From: Fragilaria crotonensis
Lineage: Eukaryota; Bacillariophyta; Fragilariophyceae; Fragilariales; Fragilariaceae
Direction of reading: 5' to 3'
Length of the DNA: 53,084 bases
Assembly (NCBI GenBank): GCA_022925895.1
Contig: JAKSYS010000434.1
Coordinates: 1-53,084, forward strand
The notes beneath the pieces were generated by a model. That model saw nothing but the letters and a program-made list of their open reading frames with translations. It made no database searches and was not told where the DNA came from. The position numbers and the translations under genes are program-made. Of the stretch, positions 1-10,543 are shown piece by piece (position 1 is the first letter of the stretch; every line of letters begins with the position of its first letter).

Positions 1-12
1 GGTTTCACCTCA
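1..12 (+). repeat. Left terminal inverted repeat of the 3.5-kb transposon
   Basis: GGTTTCACCTCA pairs with the inverted GGTTTCACCCTCA at the right end of the element. Nine bases match exactly, then three more with a one-base slip. Confidence 0.65.
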
Positions 13-237
13 GAAAATCCTGGCGCACCACGTAGTATATGCTGTACACACGAAGTAGGATGTATCTTCTTGTGACGTCATGTCGGAATGTATTCTCGCG
101 CTGGAAGCACGAGTTTCACAATGATATTGCGTGCCGTCGTTTGCAACAATTGCACTCCGTTTAGGCTACCCAATCCTGGCAGGTCTGTTTAAAACACAGT
201 CAACTATCAAACTGATTTGTTTGGGTAGCCTGATACG

Positions 238-3200
238 ATGGCTGACAAGGGCATTTACACCATTATCACAGCAGCTGCCATGTTGATTCGTTTCGATGCT
301 ACATACGGACCCAGGTTGATAAATTGTTGGCTTCCAGCGGAAACTTGGGTCGAAGCATTAAAGAAGAGTGGGCACATTGATGCCACTCTCAACATTGACA
401 CCCAAAATTTAATGCAGCTTTTGCAAAGTCCGCATCTTTTGGATCTGTGATGTCGAGATTTGATGGATCGAACACTACTGGCGTGTTCCATGTGAGTACC
501 GCCATCAACAGTTTTACTACTTCACTGAGGAGACAAAGCAGATTTTGTATCCAAGCCCCTTGAACCGAGCATGGAAGGAAAGGGTGCTTGAAGTTGCTTC
601 AAATGTCCTGACAATCCCATCGACACGGGCACGACCTCATAGTACCAGCAGCAGTATCGATGCCGAAAACGCAGGTGTCATTAATGAAGATGAACAAGAA
701 GTTTCCCTAATAAGCGCCGGCGAGTTGATGGTAATAATGCTGGTCCTTCCACATTCTCTACTGGCCCGAAAGTCCCGAAGCGTACCTTCTCTTCAAACCA
801 AGGAGAGAATTCGTGAGTGTTTTCGACAGTGCCCAGAATGCAACAACTAGTACTACAATGGAATACATCGAGACTCCCAGGAGGCGCTAGAGCGTCGAAT
901 CTTGCAGCTCAAGGCAGTTCATGAGAGCGAGAATAGTTGGCGTTGTGTGGTACAGGGTGGAGACCCGGACAACTATTGTACCAAGACCGAAATCTACGAG
1001 ATTCGACAGAGGTCGCTATTTTTGATATTAGCATACCAACTTGCTCTTCAACATATGAATAAGTGGACGTGGCATGAGTGTTGCCGGGATGCATGCAAGA
1101 CTTTGAATGGGCTTGGGCTGAATCAGGCCACGTTCTACAAGACAGTGGCCCAATGGAACATGGGGTTCCGCGAGCTGGAATGCTTTCCATCCGAACCTGT
1201 ATGTGCAGTGTGGGAAACGACCCCTGCCGCGACTGCTTGAGATATACCCTGATGCGAAGGAACAGATCTTGTCGTTTGGAATGAAAAACTTAGCCAAACT
1301 AACAATAGAGAGTGTCCGCGACTTTATTGTCAGCACAGTAATACCAAGACTGGCATTGCAATGGCAACAAGATGAGGAGGCTGGTGCGGCGTCGGCGGAC
1401 CAACAAGGCACAGGTATCGATAGTACTAGTACTATTACTACTACTAGGACAAGTCATACTGAAGAGAATCAAACAGCCTCTCGGACTCTAATAAACTCCT
1501 TTCTTCATGCCTACGGATTAAAGACCTTGAGCTTCAGTACTGCATGGCGTTGGATGAAGCGACTTGGATTTGAATTCGACGATCGGAAGAAGAGCTTTTA
1601 TGTTGACGGCCACGAACGAGAGGACGTTGTGGCGAACCGTAAACAATTCTGTACAACTTATCTAACTAAGTTGGAGCCATATTGCAAACGGTGGATACAA
1701 ATTCCTATAAATGACGCTATTGGTATGGCAAACGTTGACGTCGAAATGGGACACAGGTACTTCGACATTGTCAAGGATACAGAGCACATAGAATACCACG
1801 TTGACTACTGGAATCGTTTCGGCGGCGGAACAGATGTCATCAATCCAACAACCAGTATCAGAGTATCTTCCAATGCACGACCGATCATGATCATTGGTCA
1901 GGATGAGAGTGTCTTTTCCCAGTATTTGATGGGCGCAAAGACTTGGATCGCTCGAACGGTCAGAGACCTCTTCTGCCTAAGTCAGAAGGGGATGGATACA
2001 TGCTGTCTGCCTTCGTATCCCGAGACTTTGGCTTTGGGCGACAAATGTCAGACATAGAGTTAGAAAGAGTCAACAACGAGAGGAGAGCAACGGGATCAAC
2101 TTACAAAGACACACAAGCCGCAATGGAAATCAACGGCACCGTTTACAAAGCTGCCTTGACTGAGTCTCCTTTGTGAAGTACTTATACATCGGGGTGAACA
2201 ACGAAGGCTATTGGAATTCCTATCATATGAGTCTTCAGTTTGAAGACATCGTCGATTGCCTGAAGGTTCTTTATCCAAGCTATGACATGATCTTCACATT
2301 CGACCACAGTCAAGGGCACGCTCGCAAGCGCGAACATGCTCTCAGTGCACAGCACATGTCCAAGTCCTTCGGAGGGCACAAGCAAGAATGAGAGATACTC
2401 TTATAATGGCACAAGATGGGTTCCTCGGTCCGCACTTACCTTCGCTGACTGTTGGCGACACGCAGTCATTGATATTCAAGGACTCTGACACAGGTCCATG
2501 GTATCTAAATGACGATCAACGTGAAATCAAAGGCGTGACCGACCGACAGGAAAATCAGGACAGTGGAGAGGTCTAAAAGCAACTTCTTGAAGCACTCAAA
2601 GAGAAGGGAGTGGCACTCCAGCAGCAACGAGGTTTCACAAAAAAGAGCTCAGGTGTTTGCGACAAACAACAACATCGAACTATCAGACCGCAAGGAAATA
2701 GTAGCTCCTGGATGGGTGGGACAACCCAAAGGCCTTCTACAAGTTCTGTCAGAGAGGGCTGATTGATAGAAGTTCGTTAGAGAAGTATACGCTTGATGGG
2801 CGCAAGGACAACATCACAGGCACAATTGACTTACGATATTCGCTTCGTAATATAATGGCAGAATGTACTGACTTTAAAGACGAAGAATCGGCGCTTCAAT
2901 ACCTTGGATCTCAGCTTGGGTGACAGTCTTACTAACACCAAAGTTTCATGCAGAGCTTGCTGGTGAGGGCGTCGAATATTGCTGGGCACATGCCAAGGCA
3001 TACTATCGACGCATGCCACTGTCTCGCAAACGTGGGAAGAAAACTTCAAGCAGCTGGTTCGAGACTGCACAAGCCCTGTTACTGTTCTAACGAAGGAAAG
3101 GATTGAGAAGTTTGCATCACGGGCGCGGGCATACGTATGTACTTACCATCATCTTCAGCAGGAGCAGGAGGAGAAACAACATCAGCGAGCTGCTGCAAGG

Positions 3201-3389
3201 TGGGTTGAGAACGAAGATCAGAATTCTCTCGCTCAGCGGACCACTCCTTTTATCCCCAAACAAGAACAACTCCTCTATGCCGAAATCGAAAGGCTGATGA
3301 AAGCCTTCAAGTGTCACAGGTGTGCCCTTGACTTCGACCGCGGCTTTGTGCATTCCGAGTTGAGAAACGCAAAGATCAAAGGTGATTAA
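238..3389 (+). pseudogene. DDE transposase relic with many frameshifts
   Basis: A single transposase can be followed through all three plus-strand frames. The N-terminal part lies at about 545-1240. The largest open piece (1203-2057) holds YVDGHEREDVVANRKQF and, after it, GQDESVF with the likely first catalytic Asp. The frame changes near 1960 to read PKSEGDGYMLSAFVSRDFGF. It changes again near 2172 to reach FTFDHSQGHAR, the likely second Asp, and near 2388 to reach MRDTLIMAQDGF. Further changes near 2640, 2760 and 2930 link KYTLDGRKDNITG, a segment ending LQYLGSQLG, and EFHAELAGEGVEYCWAHAK. The end is RIEKFASRARAYV. The order of motifs follows that of an intact transposase, so this is one gene broken by at least six indels. 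The part before 545 is least certain. Confidence 0.8.
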
Positions 3390-3508
3390 TTGTGAATGTA
3401 ACGAGTGACGATTGTGAAAGATATGGATTGCAGATTTTTTGGCTGAATTCTACTCTGGGATAATGTATACATAAGTACAAAACATATGAAGCTGTACGCG
3501 AGGAGGGT

Positions 3509-3521
3509 TGAGGGTGAAACC
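3509..3521 (-). repeat. Right terminal inverted repeat of the 3.5-kb transposon
   Basis: The plus strand reads TGAGGGTGAAACC, the inverted match of the first bases of the window. It lies 120 bp after the last recognisable transposase codon. Confidence 0.65.
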
Positions 3522-4006
3522 TGCCATACCATATGACGTTTCGGTTTGCAACCATTTGCTGCCATACTACTTGTACTACCATACTACGTTCCGTCGCAAC
3601 TCTATGGCTCCATTCAGACAGCTGCGTGCCACGTCAGTACAGCGAGCAGTCTCAGAACAACTTGAAGGCTTTACCGACCCTGTGAAAAAGTACTATATCA
3701 GACTTGACTTTCGACGTCCTCGAGTACCATGTAGGACACAATACGAGGGTACAAGTACCGGTTCCAGGGACCTGGGACTACCTGTTCCTTATTGATCGAG
3801 CAAAAGAAGTTTATCCGGCCAAACATCATGCACATTTTTACCAGTCTGCGTAACAAATGTAACAAGACACAAGACAGTTCTCATGAACCCTGGCTCTTGT
3901 CGCTGGCAAACAGCAAACAGTGTGGAATTGAAAGAGTGCAACATGCATCACTTGCACTCAAGATCATGAAAGCCGAAAGACAGCAATAATCTGGTTAGGA
4001 ATGCAA
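3522..4006. other. Spacer without a recognisable gene
   Basis: Plus-strand open frames of 95 and 65 codons occur here, but neither shows a domain, signal peptide or homology I recognise. A GTAC-rich stretch at 3749-3763 recurs exactly at 24045-24059. Confidence 0.5.
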
Positions 4007-4901
4007 TTATCTACTAGCTTGCTCACACCAATCGTTGAATCGTCGAATGTTGTCGCGGGCTTCGTCAATCATCGAATCCCAATCTAGGAGTGGAATGCGA
4101 TCCACAGGTGCACTATCAAATGCTTGTACAAGAGCTGTTTCGAAGAACAGCGATCGCACAGGTAATGGTAGTCGCTCTTGGGCTTTAAATGACAGGGTCT
4201 TCTTCGAGGGTAATGTACACAACTCATTGTCTTTGCAGTGCCGACAGCTCCATGAGATTCGCTTCAACGTAGTTGCTTCACTTCATGCGTCAATTCCCCG
4301 GCTTGGCGGAACCGCTCCGCTCCCAATGCACCTTTCAGCGCCTCCTCACGAGAAGGCACTTGACGCTTCTTCAATCGCCGTCGCAACAAGGATACAGTCA
4401 AAAGGCGAATGCGATCCTTCAGCGTCTTGGTATTGGCATATTCTCGAAAGCTTGGGGCAGTCTTGAACAATAGCTGTTCTAAACTCTGTGCAAGTTGAAT
4501 GATTTTATACCCTTCGTGTTCACCACTTTGCGATAGCATGGTTTCACTGTGGTTCGTAGACAGAAATTCATGTGTGAAAAAAACGAGCAGATTAATTCTC
4601 CGAAACAACTTCTCACGAAAACTTACATGACCCGAAGAAAAGCCCGGCGGATGATGAGTTGATCATCACCTGAAGGAAGTGTAGAGCAGCCTGCGAGCAG
4701 CAACACATCTAACGAAGTTCTGGTAGAAGTCTCATTTCGTGAGAAACAAGTACTTTCAGTTGGATCGTTTCCCTCGTACTCCACAAGACTGAGCTTCGCG
4801 AAACTATCAGATGGCGCGTTGTTCATTTCGGCGTCTGTGCACTTTTCAATGTAATTCCGAGAAGACAAGTTCGTTCTCATCAAGTGTGGAGATGGATGCA
4901 T
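4007..4901 (-). CDS. KIX-domain protein, probable transcription co-activator (spliced; downstream frame uncertain)
   Basis: Exon 1 runs from ATG at 4901 to about 4625. A clear donor GTAAGT follows, and an acceptor CACAG ends at 4547. Joining them reads IIRRAFLRVIETMLSQ, then LAQSLEQLLFKTAPSFREY and NTKTLKDRIRLL. That is the three-helix pattern of KIX domains, which bind activator peptides in CBP/p300 and Mediator subunit 15 (family knowledge). Basic residues (LLRRRLKKRQ) follow. The frame then stops at 4264-4266, while another frame continues sensibly to 4007 (LLDWDSMIDEARDNIRRF). Removing a 20-nt GT-AG stretch (4264-4283) or one indel would join them, so the C-terminal part is uncertain. The short N-terminal region is Ser/Thr-rich. 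Nuclear location and a role in transcription are inferred from the domain alone. Confidence 0.65.
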
Positions 4902-5500
4902 GGATGATTGATGCACTGAGGTATTTGGTGTTGAATGATGAGCGATCACCGATAACCGATCACCAATCGAAGACGAGTTGATGTGACAAATCGAAACGTG
5001 AAGGCACAGGAGTATACTCGAAGGTTTTTATGCGGTCTGCCCTAATATCATACTATTTCTTTGAGTGCTGGATTACACTTGTGCTCGACTACAACTACTA
5101 CAGACTCTTCAGTGGTACTACTTCATAGCGGAAAATTTGGTGTCAAAACAAAGTGCTGCCACGGAAGGAGAAACAAATTGTCCTTCCAAAATCCATGAAT
5201 CAGGCCTGTTCGTCGCAGTCTTGTTCGTGTCGGACAAAATCGTTACGAACGATAAACATCGCTCATTTACTACAGGAACATGTCCTAACACATCAAACGA
5301 GTGCTAATACAACTTTCAGAATACGTAACGTGATGAATACATTCGAAGATCGTAATGTCGTAGCATTCATGGAATACATAGTAACTGGCACTCATGGGTC
5401 ACGAGCTCACCAGGTCTCATGACTGCAAATTTGTGCTGAGGTACGTGGTAGTAGTTCTTATTCCTCCGAGGATATTCATTCATCTACAGGAATGATAATG

Positions 5501-5542
5501 TTTTAACCACCTGGTCAACGGAGAAAAGCCAGTTGGTTAAAA
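5501..5542. repeat. Short inverted repeat (hairpin)
   Basis: TTTTAACCACCTGG at 5501-5514 faces CCAGTTGGTTAAAA at 5529-5542. Thirteen of 14 bases pair, around a 14-base loop. No gene lies next to it, so its role is unknown; it could be a MITE remnant. Confidence 0.5.
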
Positions 5543-6236
5543 AAGTTTCTCCTCGTCTACCGTTGTGTCCCCGCTCACTCTGGTATGTTCTTCGAACAGT
5601 ATGACGTGGCAGTAGTCAAGCACCCTGCATCGGAGAATTACGAAAATGACGAACATGTCGGGCTATGCATTTCATTTCCTATTGGTCAAATTTCGCGACT
5701 TCGAACGACCGATTCGGCACTATTCATGGGAGATGCGAGGTGCGTCAGTTTTCGCAACGAATCTCTGAATATCCGACAGTCTTTTTATAGCATGGACTGC
5801 AAGTTCATGCATGGAAGGGCACATCTGGTATGGCATTCACGTAATAATTATATTCACACTTAAGGGTAGAACACGTGCTATCAAACAGTGCCTGCAATTC
5901 CGGAGCACGACGTACGTCGATTTTGTACCCATAGCCTCAGTACTCTCATTACTGGGCATCTACTTCGGAAGGACTAACATTTTGGGGAATGATCGGCATA
6001 TCGGTACGTTAAGTAATTTAGCGTCACCACGATGGTTCTTTTTTACGTACACGTACTTGTAGCATAGAGTCAATCAAGAAATGCTGGATAGTTAAGTTTC
6101 TCCCTCTTCGACCATCGTGTGACTTTTCTGAAAACCCAAGTAGAAATGCAACGCACCCGCAGTACGTAATCCATTCTACTACTGCAGTGTGCCGATTCGG
6201 CGAAACCTCGAAATTCACGAGCAGGAGGCCTTGTAA

Positions 6237-6437
6237 GTCCCCTAATCGAGCCGATCGAGCTTTTCTAAAAAAAATTGACTCCATAAATTATATTGCAAAT
6301 TAAGTTACACGTCAACTTTACCGACAAATCTCAGACTGCTCCTCTGGGGACAGAAATACCGTACAGTTTACCAGTAGTAAGTAGAACTCAGTACTCCCGT
6401 ACAACACTGCAGGTGATGGCCGGCTCGATTAGGGGAC
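6237..6437. repeat. Perfect 17-bp inverted repeat 167 bp apart
   Basis: GTCCCCTAATCGAGCCG at 6237-6253 is repeated inverted at 6421-6437 without mismatch. The enclosed 167 bp has no gene. This could be the ends of a small non-autonomous element, but I see no target duplication. Confidence 0.55.
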
Positions 6438-6539
6438 ATACACGGGCTCCCATTCGCATTGGCGTTTCGCAGCCTGTATTCTCGGAGTATCCAAAATCCG
6501 AAACCCCTGAAACATACCTATCCAATACTGGCATACTGA

Positions 6540-7353
6540 CTAGTTGTATACTGTTGTAACAGTCATCATCTTTGTTCTTGTCACGTTGACAAACCAACCA
6601 ACATTTACCATCATTCTCAATTCCTTGTTTGCCATGGAGATTGAGGACATGGCAAGGAAAAGAAAGGTAATGAGAATGGTGAAAAATGGACAACATGAGA
6701 AAGTGAGGTGAAGAGAAGGGCTTTGGCAAGGAAGATAGGAGTGCAAAGATGGGCTGGATATGTGTGGAATGAAGGATGGCAGAAGTGTTGCATGGCAGAT
6801 GTGCAGCTTGTGTTTACACCAGAAATCTATGCGATGATCCCGTGAAATTTGCAATCACCAAATGACCCCCCCCAAATGTTAAAAATACCCCCATAGAGAA
6901 TGCTTTTTCCAAAAACTCAAATGTACCCCTTGATAGAGAATGCTCTTACAAGATGGTTTGGCAGAAAGGGGGGGTTACGTCAGAATCTGACCCCCGGGTT
7001 TTTTGCATTCTTCACTGTCATAACGGTCATCACCTTTGTTCACGTCTCATCAACCATCACTTGTCTCCTTTCCTCCTTCCTCACCATGGAGATTTGAAGT
7101 CACAGCAAGGAAGCAACGATAGGGAATGAGAAGGGTAAAAAACAAGAGAATAAGAGGAGAAGGGGGTGATGCCAAGGAGGACAGGAGTGGAGAGAAAGGC
7201 AAGGATAAATGGAAAGGAAGATGGCAGATGTGAGCAGTCAGATTTCGAAAATCTGGAAATCTGACCACTGGTGTGTACATTGGGGGGGGGTGACATCTGT
7301 GACCCCCCACATTGAATAAACCCCTCATAGAGAATGCTTTTTCCAAAACCCGC
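6540..7353. repeat. Diverged direct duplication of a purine/pyrimidine-asymmetric module
   Basis: The stretch beginning near 6553 (CATCATCTTTGTTC) recurs near 7027 (CATCACCTTTGTTC). Each copy continues with CCATGGAGATT (6632, 7084), then GGAAGATGGCAGATG-like sequence (about 6770 and 7217), then AGAATGCTTTTTCCAAAA (6899, 7331). The copies are in the same orientation about 450 bp apart. Both have long G/A-rich stretches on the plus strand, which opens long but meaningless minus-strand frames. I see no coding signal. Confidence 0.6.
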
Positions 7354-7429
7354 AAAAATATTAATTGTACCCCATGATTGAGAATGCTCTTAAAAATATT
7401 AGTTGTACCCCATGATTGAGAATGCTCTT
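7354..7429. repeat. Tandem repeat, two 38-bp units
   Basis: Units at 7354-7391 and 7392-7429 begin AAAAATATT and contain TGTACCCCATGATTGAG. They differ at one base. More decayed relatives of the AGAATGCTCTT ending occur at 6899-6955. Confidence 0.85.
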
Positions 7430-7646
7430 ATCAACTTGACCCTCATCGATTGGAGACAGGATTCTTGCCCAGCATTTGCAAGCATTAGCAGTACACACTA
7501 AAATGCATTGGAGTGTCTATCAACTTATTAATAAGTTCAGTAATGAAAGAAGAGAGGCAGTTTGTGTTGAGTGAACAAAAGCAAACTTCTTGCTAACAAA
7601 ACCTCATTTCATGGGAGTATGTAGCAGCATAACAGATGACAGACCC

Positions 7647-7934
7647 TTAACCCTGGATCAGCACTCGTCCGTCCTGGCCAATCTTTTTTGCAGGATGGCC
7701 GAGAACTTCTCCTACCATTTCTAGCATCGTGACTGCAACATGGACATCCAAGTCAGCTTCTGTGTACAACGGCTGGGGTTGATGGCAATGTGTGAAATCG
7801 TGAATATGCTGTCTGCTATGTTCCACTTGATTTTGCATCGGTGGTACATACGCCACAACACATGATAGCACAAGTAGCGATGCGGCGGAATCAGTTGTAG
7901 GGCGACGAAGCCATCTTCGTTCCCAGATATGCAT
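7647..7934 (-). CDS. Possible small protein, unknown
   Basis: An open frame of 95 codons starts with ATG at 7934. The N-terminus is basic (WERRWLRRP) followed by a hydrophobic stretch (SLLVLSCVVAYV), which could be a signal anchor. The second half is acidic to neutral (LDVHVAVTMLEMVGEVLGH). No family is recognised. It sits alone between repeats and the 8178-8855 gene, so it could be chance. Confidence 0.25.
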   Translation of the reverse strand: MHIWERRWLRRPTTDSAASLLVLSCVVAYVPPMQNQVEHSRQHIHDFTHCHQPQPLYTEADLDVHVAVTMLEMVGEVLGHPAKKIGQDGRVLIQG

Positions 7935-8177
7935 ACCTGTGGATGGTTTCCACTGCAGTAGATTTATCGATCATACATTATAACAAGACCAATATCCGAA
8001 CACTAAATCACAGAACCCGACAGTATTGATAGAGCTAATTCGGCATAACAGTATCCTACCTACTACGAATTATTCCTTCATTCATCGACGCTTGTCGTTA
8101 TTGTTCTTTTTGTTTCATAAAGAATCCCATCACGTCGTCCCAAGTGTTGTGTGTGCATACCCGTTCCAAACAACATT

Positions 8178-8855
8178 TTAAACAGAAGTGACTGCAGCAA
8201 TACGACTGACAATAGGAAGACCAACACATCCACTCGATTCTTCCGTCACAATACGGACACATTGGACGTTGGCGAAGTAGTCTTGTCCATTGGCCAGAAG
8301 TCGAACCTTGACATCCTCCGCGACGGTTCCAGTGCTTTGAAGATGACGAGTCAAGAGTTGTCGTTCGCGTTGTTCGGAGTTGCCTGAACCATTGATGGTC
8401 GTGGCACCGGCAGGACAACTACTGCCAACACACGCGTACGAGCCTAGGACAGTGAAGATATTGTACCACACTTCTTCACCTGACGCCGAAAAGGCAGAGT
8501 TGATGTATTGTTGCAATACTTCAATATCATAGACGAGCAAATCTGGGTCGGCAGTGCGCGACTTCTTTTCCTTTCTGAGTTGCAAGGCATTCGTTCGCTT
8601 GAGAAGGAACTTGCCGAGTTGTTTCAAATCCCTTTGGCCACCTCCGGTTATGTCAGGAATACCAAAGACAGTGACAGTGAAATTGGCTTGAAACATGTTG
8701 GTGTATTTCATTTCCGTCGGAGGAATGGCATTCTCCTCGGGGTCCTCATCGTCGCCATCGTCTCCATCATCTCCATCATCATACGTCACCGGAGATGTCT
8801 GTGATGCCGCGATCGCAATGAAAGCGAGGACTAATAAGACGAAGAGTCGTGACAT
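8178..8855 (-). CDS. Secreted Cys-containing protein, paralogue of the divergent neighbour
   Basis: The start is ATG at 8855, directly before a signal peptide (FVLLVLAFIAIAAS); the open frame upstream of it has no such start. A Gly-Asp repeat (DDGDDGDDGDD) follows. The core has VTVFGIPDITGGGQRDL, then an alpha-helical region, then VLGSYACVGSSCP and RERQL. The end is marked by a Cys-containing tail (QCVRIVTEESSGCVG). Length is 225 aa. The core lines up with the plus-strand gene at 9532 (YGTPENTAAGDRDM; YVCMGCSTDNADQRRKL), so the two are diverged copies. Function is unknown. Export outside the cell is inferred from the signal peptide and Cys residues. Confidence 0.8.
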   Translation of the reverse strand: MSRLFVLLVLAFIAIAASQTSPVTYDDGDDGDDGDDEDPEENAIPPTEMKYTNMFQANFTVTVFGIPDITGGGQRDLKQLGKFLLKRTNALQLRKEKKSRTADPDLLVYDIEVLQQYINSAFSASGEEVWYNIFTVLGSYACVGSSCPAGATTINGSGNSEQRERQLLTRHLQSTGTVAEDVKVRLLANGQDYFANVQCVRIVTEESSGCVGLPIVSRIAAVTSV

Positions 8856-9531
8856 GTTGTTGTTGTTGGATTTTTTCAGGATCTGAATTGTGCGTTGCTT
8901 GCGATCTTGCAATTTATGCCTTTCAGAGCCTTTCTTGGGGGGAGCGCGTGGTGGTTGTGATCGTCGAAAAAAAGCATCTGTGCCACTTCCGTGTTGCAAA
9001 TGCTTTCAATGGAAAGTGCCAGTCAGTAATAAACTCACTGGGTCTACACAAGAGTCATTTGATGAATCGGAGTCCCACGATTGATTAAGCATTGGTCATT
9101 GTTGAGGACACATAAATGATGTCGAAATATCAATCAAGACCCATATGATTTGCATTACGATTGTTCATAGAAGTAGCGTCCGGATGGTCATTAAAAGCGC
9201 ATATGAGCAGTCATTACGATTAAGGAAGGATAGTGCTGCGTTGTGTCGCGGGAGCATACCGGTAGATGTCCTGGTTGTGGTTTTTGTCGAGGCCCAACGC
9301 GCCTAATTAATTAGGAAAAGGAACAAGGTCTTTTCTCCCCGAGTGACCCCATCTGAAATTCCAACTCCACGTAGGAACAGGTACTTTCCCACGGCGGTAG
9401 GTCATCGAAAAGTCATTGCCCTCGTACCGAAATGAACACAGTCGTGAAACTGGCTGAGTGTATTGTAAATCATACACGCGAAACATAAGATATTCGAGCA
9501 TCTAAATCGTCATTAAAACCTTTCATCCACC
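8856..9531. promoter_or_regulatory. Shared spacer between two divergent secreted-protein genes
   Basis: This 676-bp spacer carries both 5' ends and must hold both promoters. It includes two similar words, CATATGATTTGCATTACGATT near 9153 and CATATGAGCAGTCATTACGATT near 9201. I cannot assign a factor. Co-regulation of the pair is an inference from the arrangement. Confidence 0.4.
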
Positions 9532-10233
9532 ATGCAAGTCGCTACTCCTTACGTTCTCCTAATCCTACTTGTCATCCCTGCTTTATGTTCTGCTCGCGTT
9601 AGATCTCAAGATTTCATCGCCGAGGAGCGTGAACTCTTCATGGTCGATCCCAATGCATCCAAATTCGAGCCCGTGTCAGCAACGTATGCTGCCTTGGGAT
9701 ACGATCAAGATCACAATTCCACTTGTGTCTATAGCATCTACGGGACACCAGAGAATACTGCTGCCGGTGATCGTGACATGCTCAGGATTGCTTCCTACTT
9801 CAAGAGACGATTCAACAAGGTCGCTAGAAAGTTGAATCCCACAAGTCCACTCCTGATGACCAGATCTGAAATTACGGCCCAAAAGCTTGGTGATGTGATT
9901 GAGAGACGACAACTTTCAGAGCAGGAGGATCGCAATTTGTTGTTTGTTAGATACAGTTTCGGCTATTTGATTACCAACTATGTGTGCATGGGATGCTCTA
10001 CCGATAATGCCGATCAACGTCGCAAGCTGCAAGAAACCTTGGGCGAAGAAGACTTTGTGGAACAACTCAAGAATGACTTGAAGAAGAGCAAGAGCAAATT
10101 CATGACAAGTGCCATTGGTTCCACCAGCTGCCTGAGAATGCAGTGCGATGGTGGAGAAACCCCGGGAATCCAACGCTTGCGCAAACTTCCCAGTCTAGCG
10201 TCATGCTTTGGAGCACCTGAAAACACCAAGTAG
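9532..10233 (+). CDS. Secreted Cys-containing protein, paralogue of 8178-8855
   Basis: The protein has 233 aa and starts at ATG 9532 with a clear signal peptide (YVLLILLVIPALCSA). The middle has NSTCVYSIYGTPENTAAGD, then a basic helical region (MLRIASYFKRRFNKVARKL). The sequence YLITNYVCMGCSTDN precedes a charged stretch ending in KNDLKKSKSKF. Four Cys sit in the last 90 residues (VCMGC, SCLRMQC) and one near the end (ASCFG). Spacing and wording of the core match the minus-strand gene at 8178. No known domain is recognised. The start is supported by the position of the signal peptide. Confidence 0.8.
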   Translation: MQVATPYVLLILLVIPALCSARVRSQDFIAEERELFMVDPNASKFEPVSATYAALGYDQDHNSTCVYSIYGTPENTAAGDRDMLRIASYFKRRFNKVARKLNPTSPLLMTRSEITAQKLGDVIERRQLSEQEDRNLLFVRYSFGYLITNYVCMGCSTDNADQRRKLQETLGEEDFVEQLKNDLKKSKSKFMTSAIGSTSCLRMQCDGGETPGIQRLRKLPSLASCFGAPENTK

Positions 10234-10543
10234 TATGTAAGATGCAGTAACAATTACAAAATATACGTACAACTAGACTACTAACCAGTAGGTATCGGGT
10301 AAGCATCGCGTGTGCTCTTGTGTGAAGGCAACGAAATCGACACGTTGGGTGAGATGCAAGGTTGTAAACCTTGAATGAATTCAACTTGTTGCTTTGACAC
10401 CCGTGAATACGACTGGTTGGGTCGCTCACATTATCTGCGTGCCCTTCAAGAGTGCCTACCACGCGTAGGAGCACATTGACAGATGCAGACTATTCACTCC
10501 GTCGCAGGGGTAGCGGCATGCATGGACTCCAAATGTCCTCCCT
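10234..10543. other. Convergent 3' spacer
   Basis: It lies between two converging genes. I see no coding or structured element beyond ordinary 3' sequence. Confidence 0.4.

Larger units (their letters stand above)
1..3521 (+). mobile_element. Degenerate DNA transposon with terminal inverted repeats and a DDE-type transposase
   Basis: The window opens with GGTTTCACCTCA, and the reverse complement of bases 3510-3521 is GGTTTCACCCTC. These are matching ends that enclose a broken transposase gene. Nine terminal bases match exactly and the next few match with a one-base offset. The element starts at base 1, so the left target-site duplication cannot be seen; this may be a contig that broke inside a repeat. 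Element size is about 3.5 kb. The transposase resembles a lineage common in fungi and protists, but I cannot name the superfamily with certainty. Confidence 0.75.
4950..6539. other. Gene-poor spacer with inverted repeats
   Basis: No open frame here looks like a real protein. Two structured spots are listed separately: an inverted pair at 5501-5542 and a perfect 17-bp inverted pair at 6237-6437. Confidence 0.5.

Noticed and set aside
6388-7355. Several minus-strand frames of about 70-113 codons
   Set aside because: They arise from purine-rich strands of duplicated non-coding DNA, are Ser/Pro/Leu/His-rich, and have no domain.
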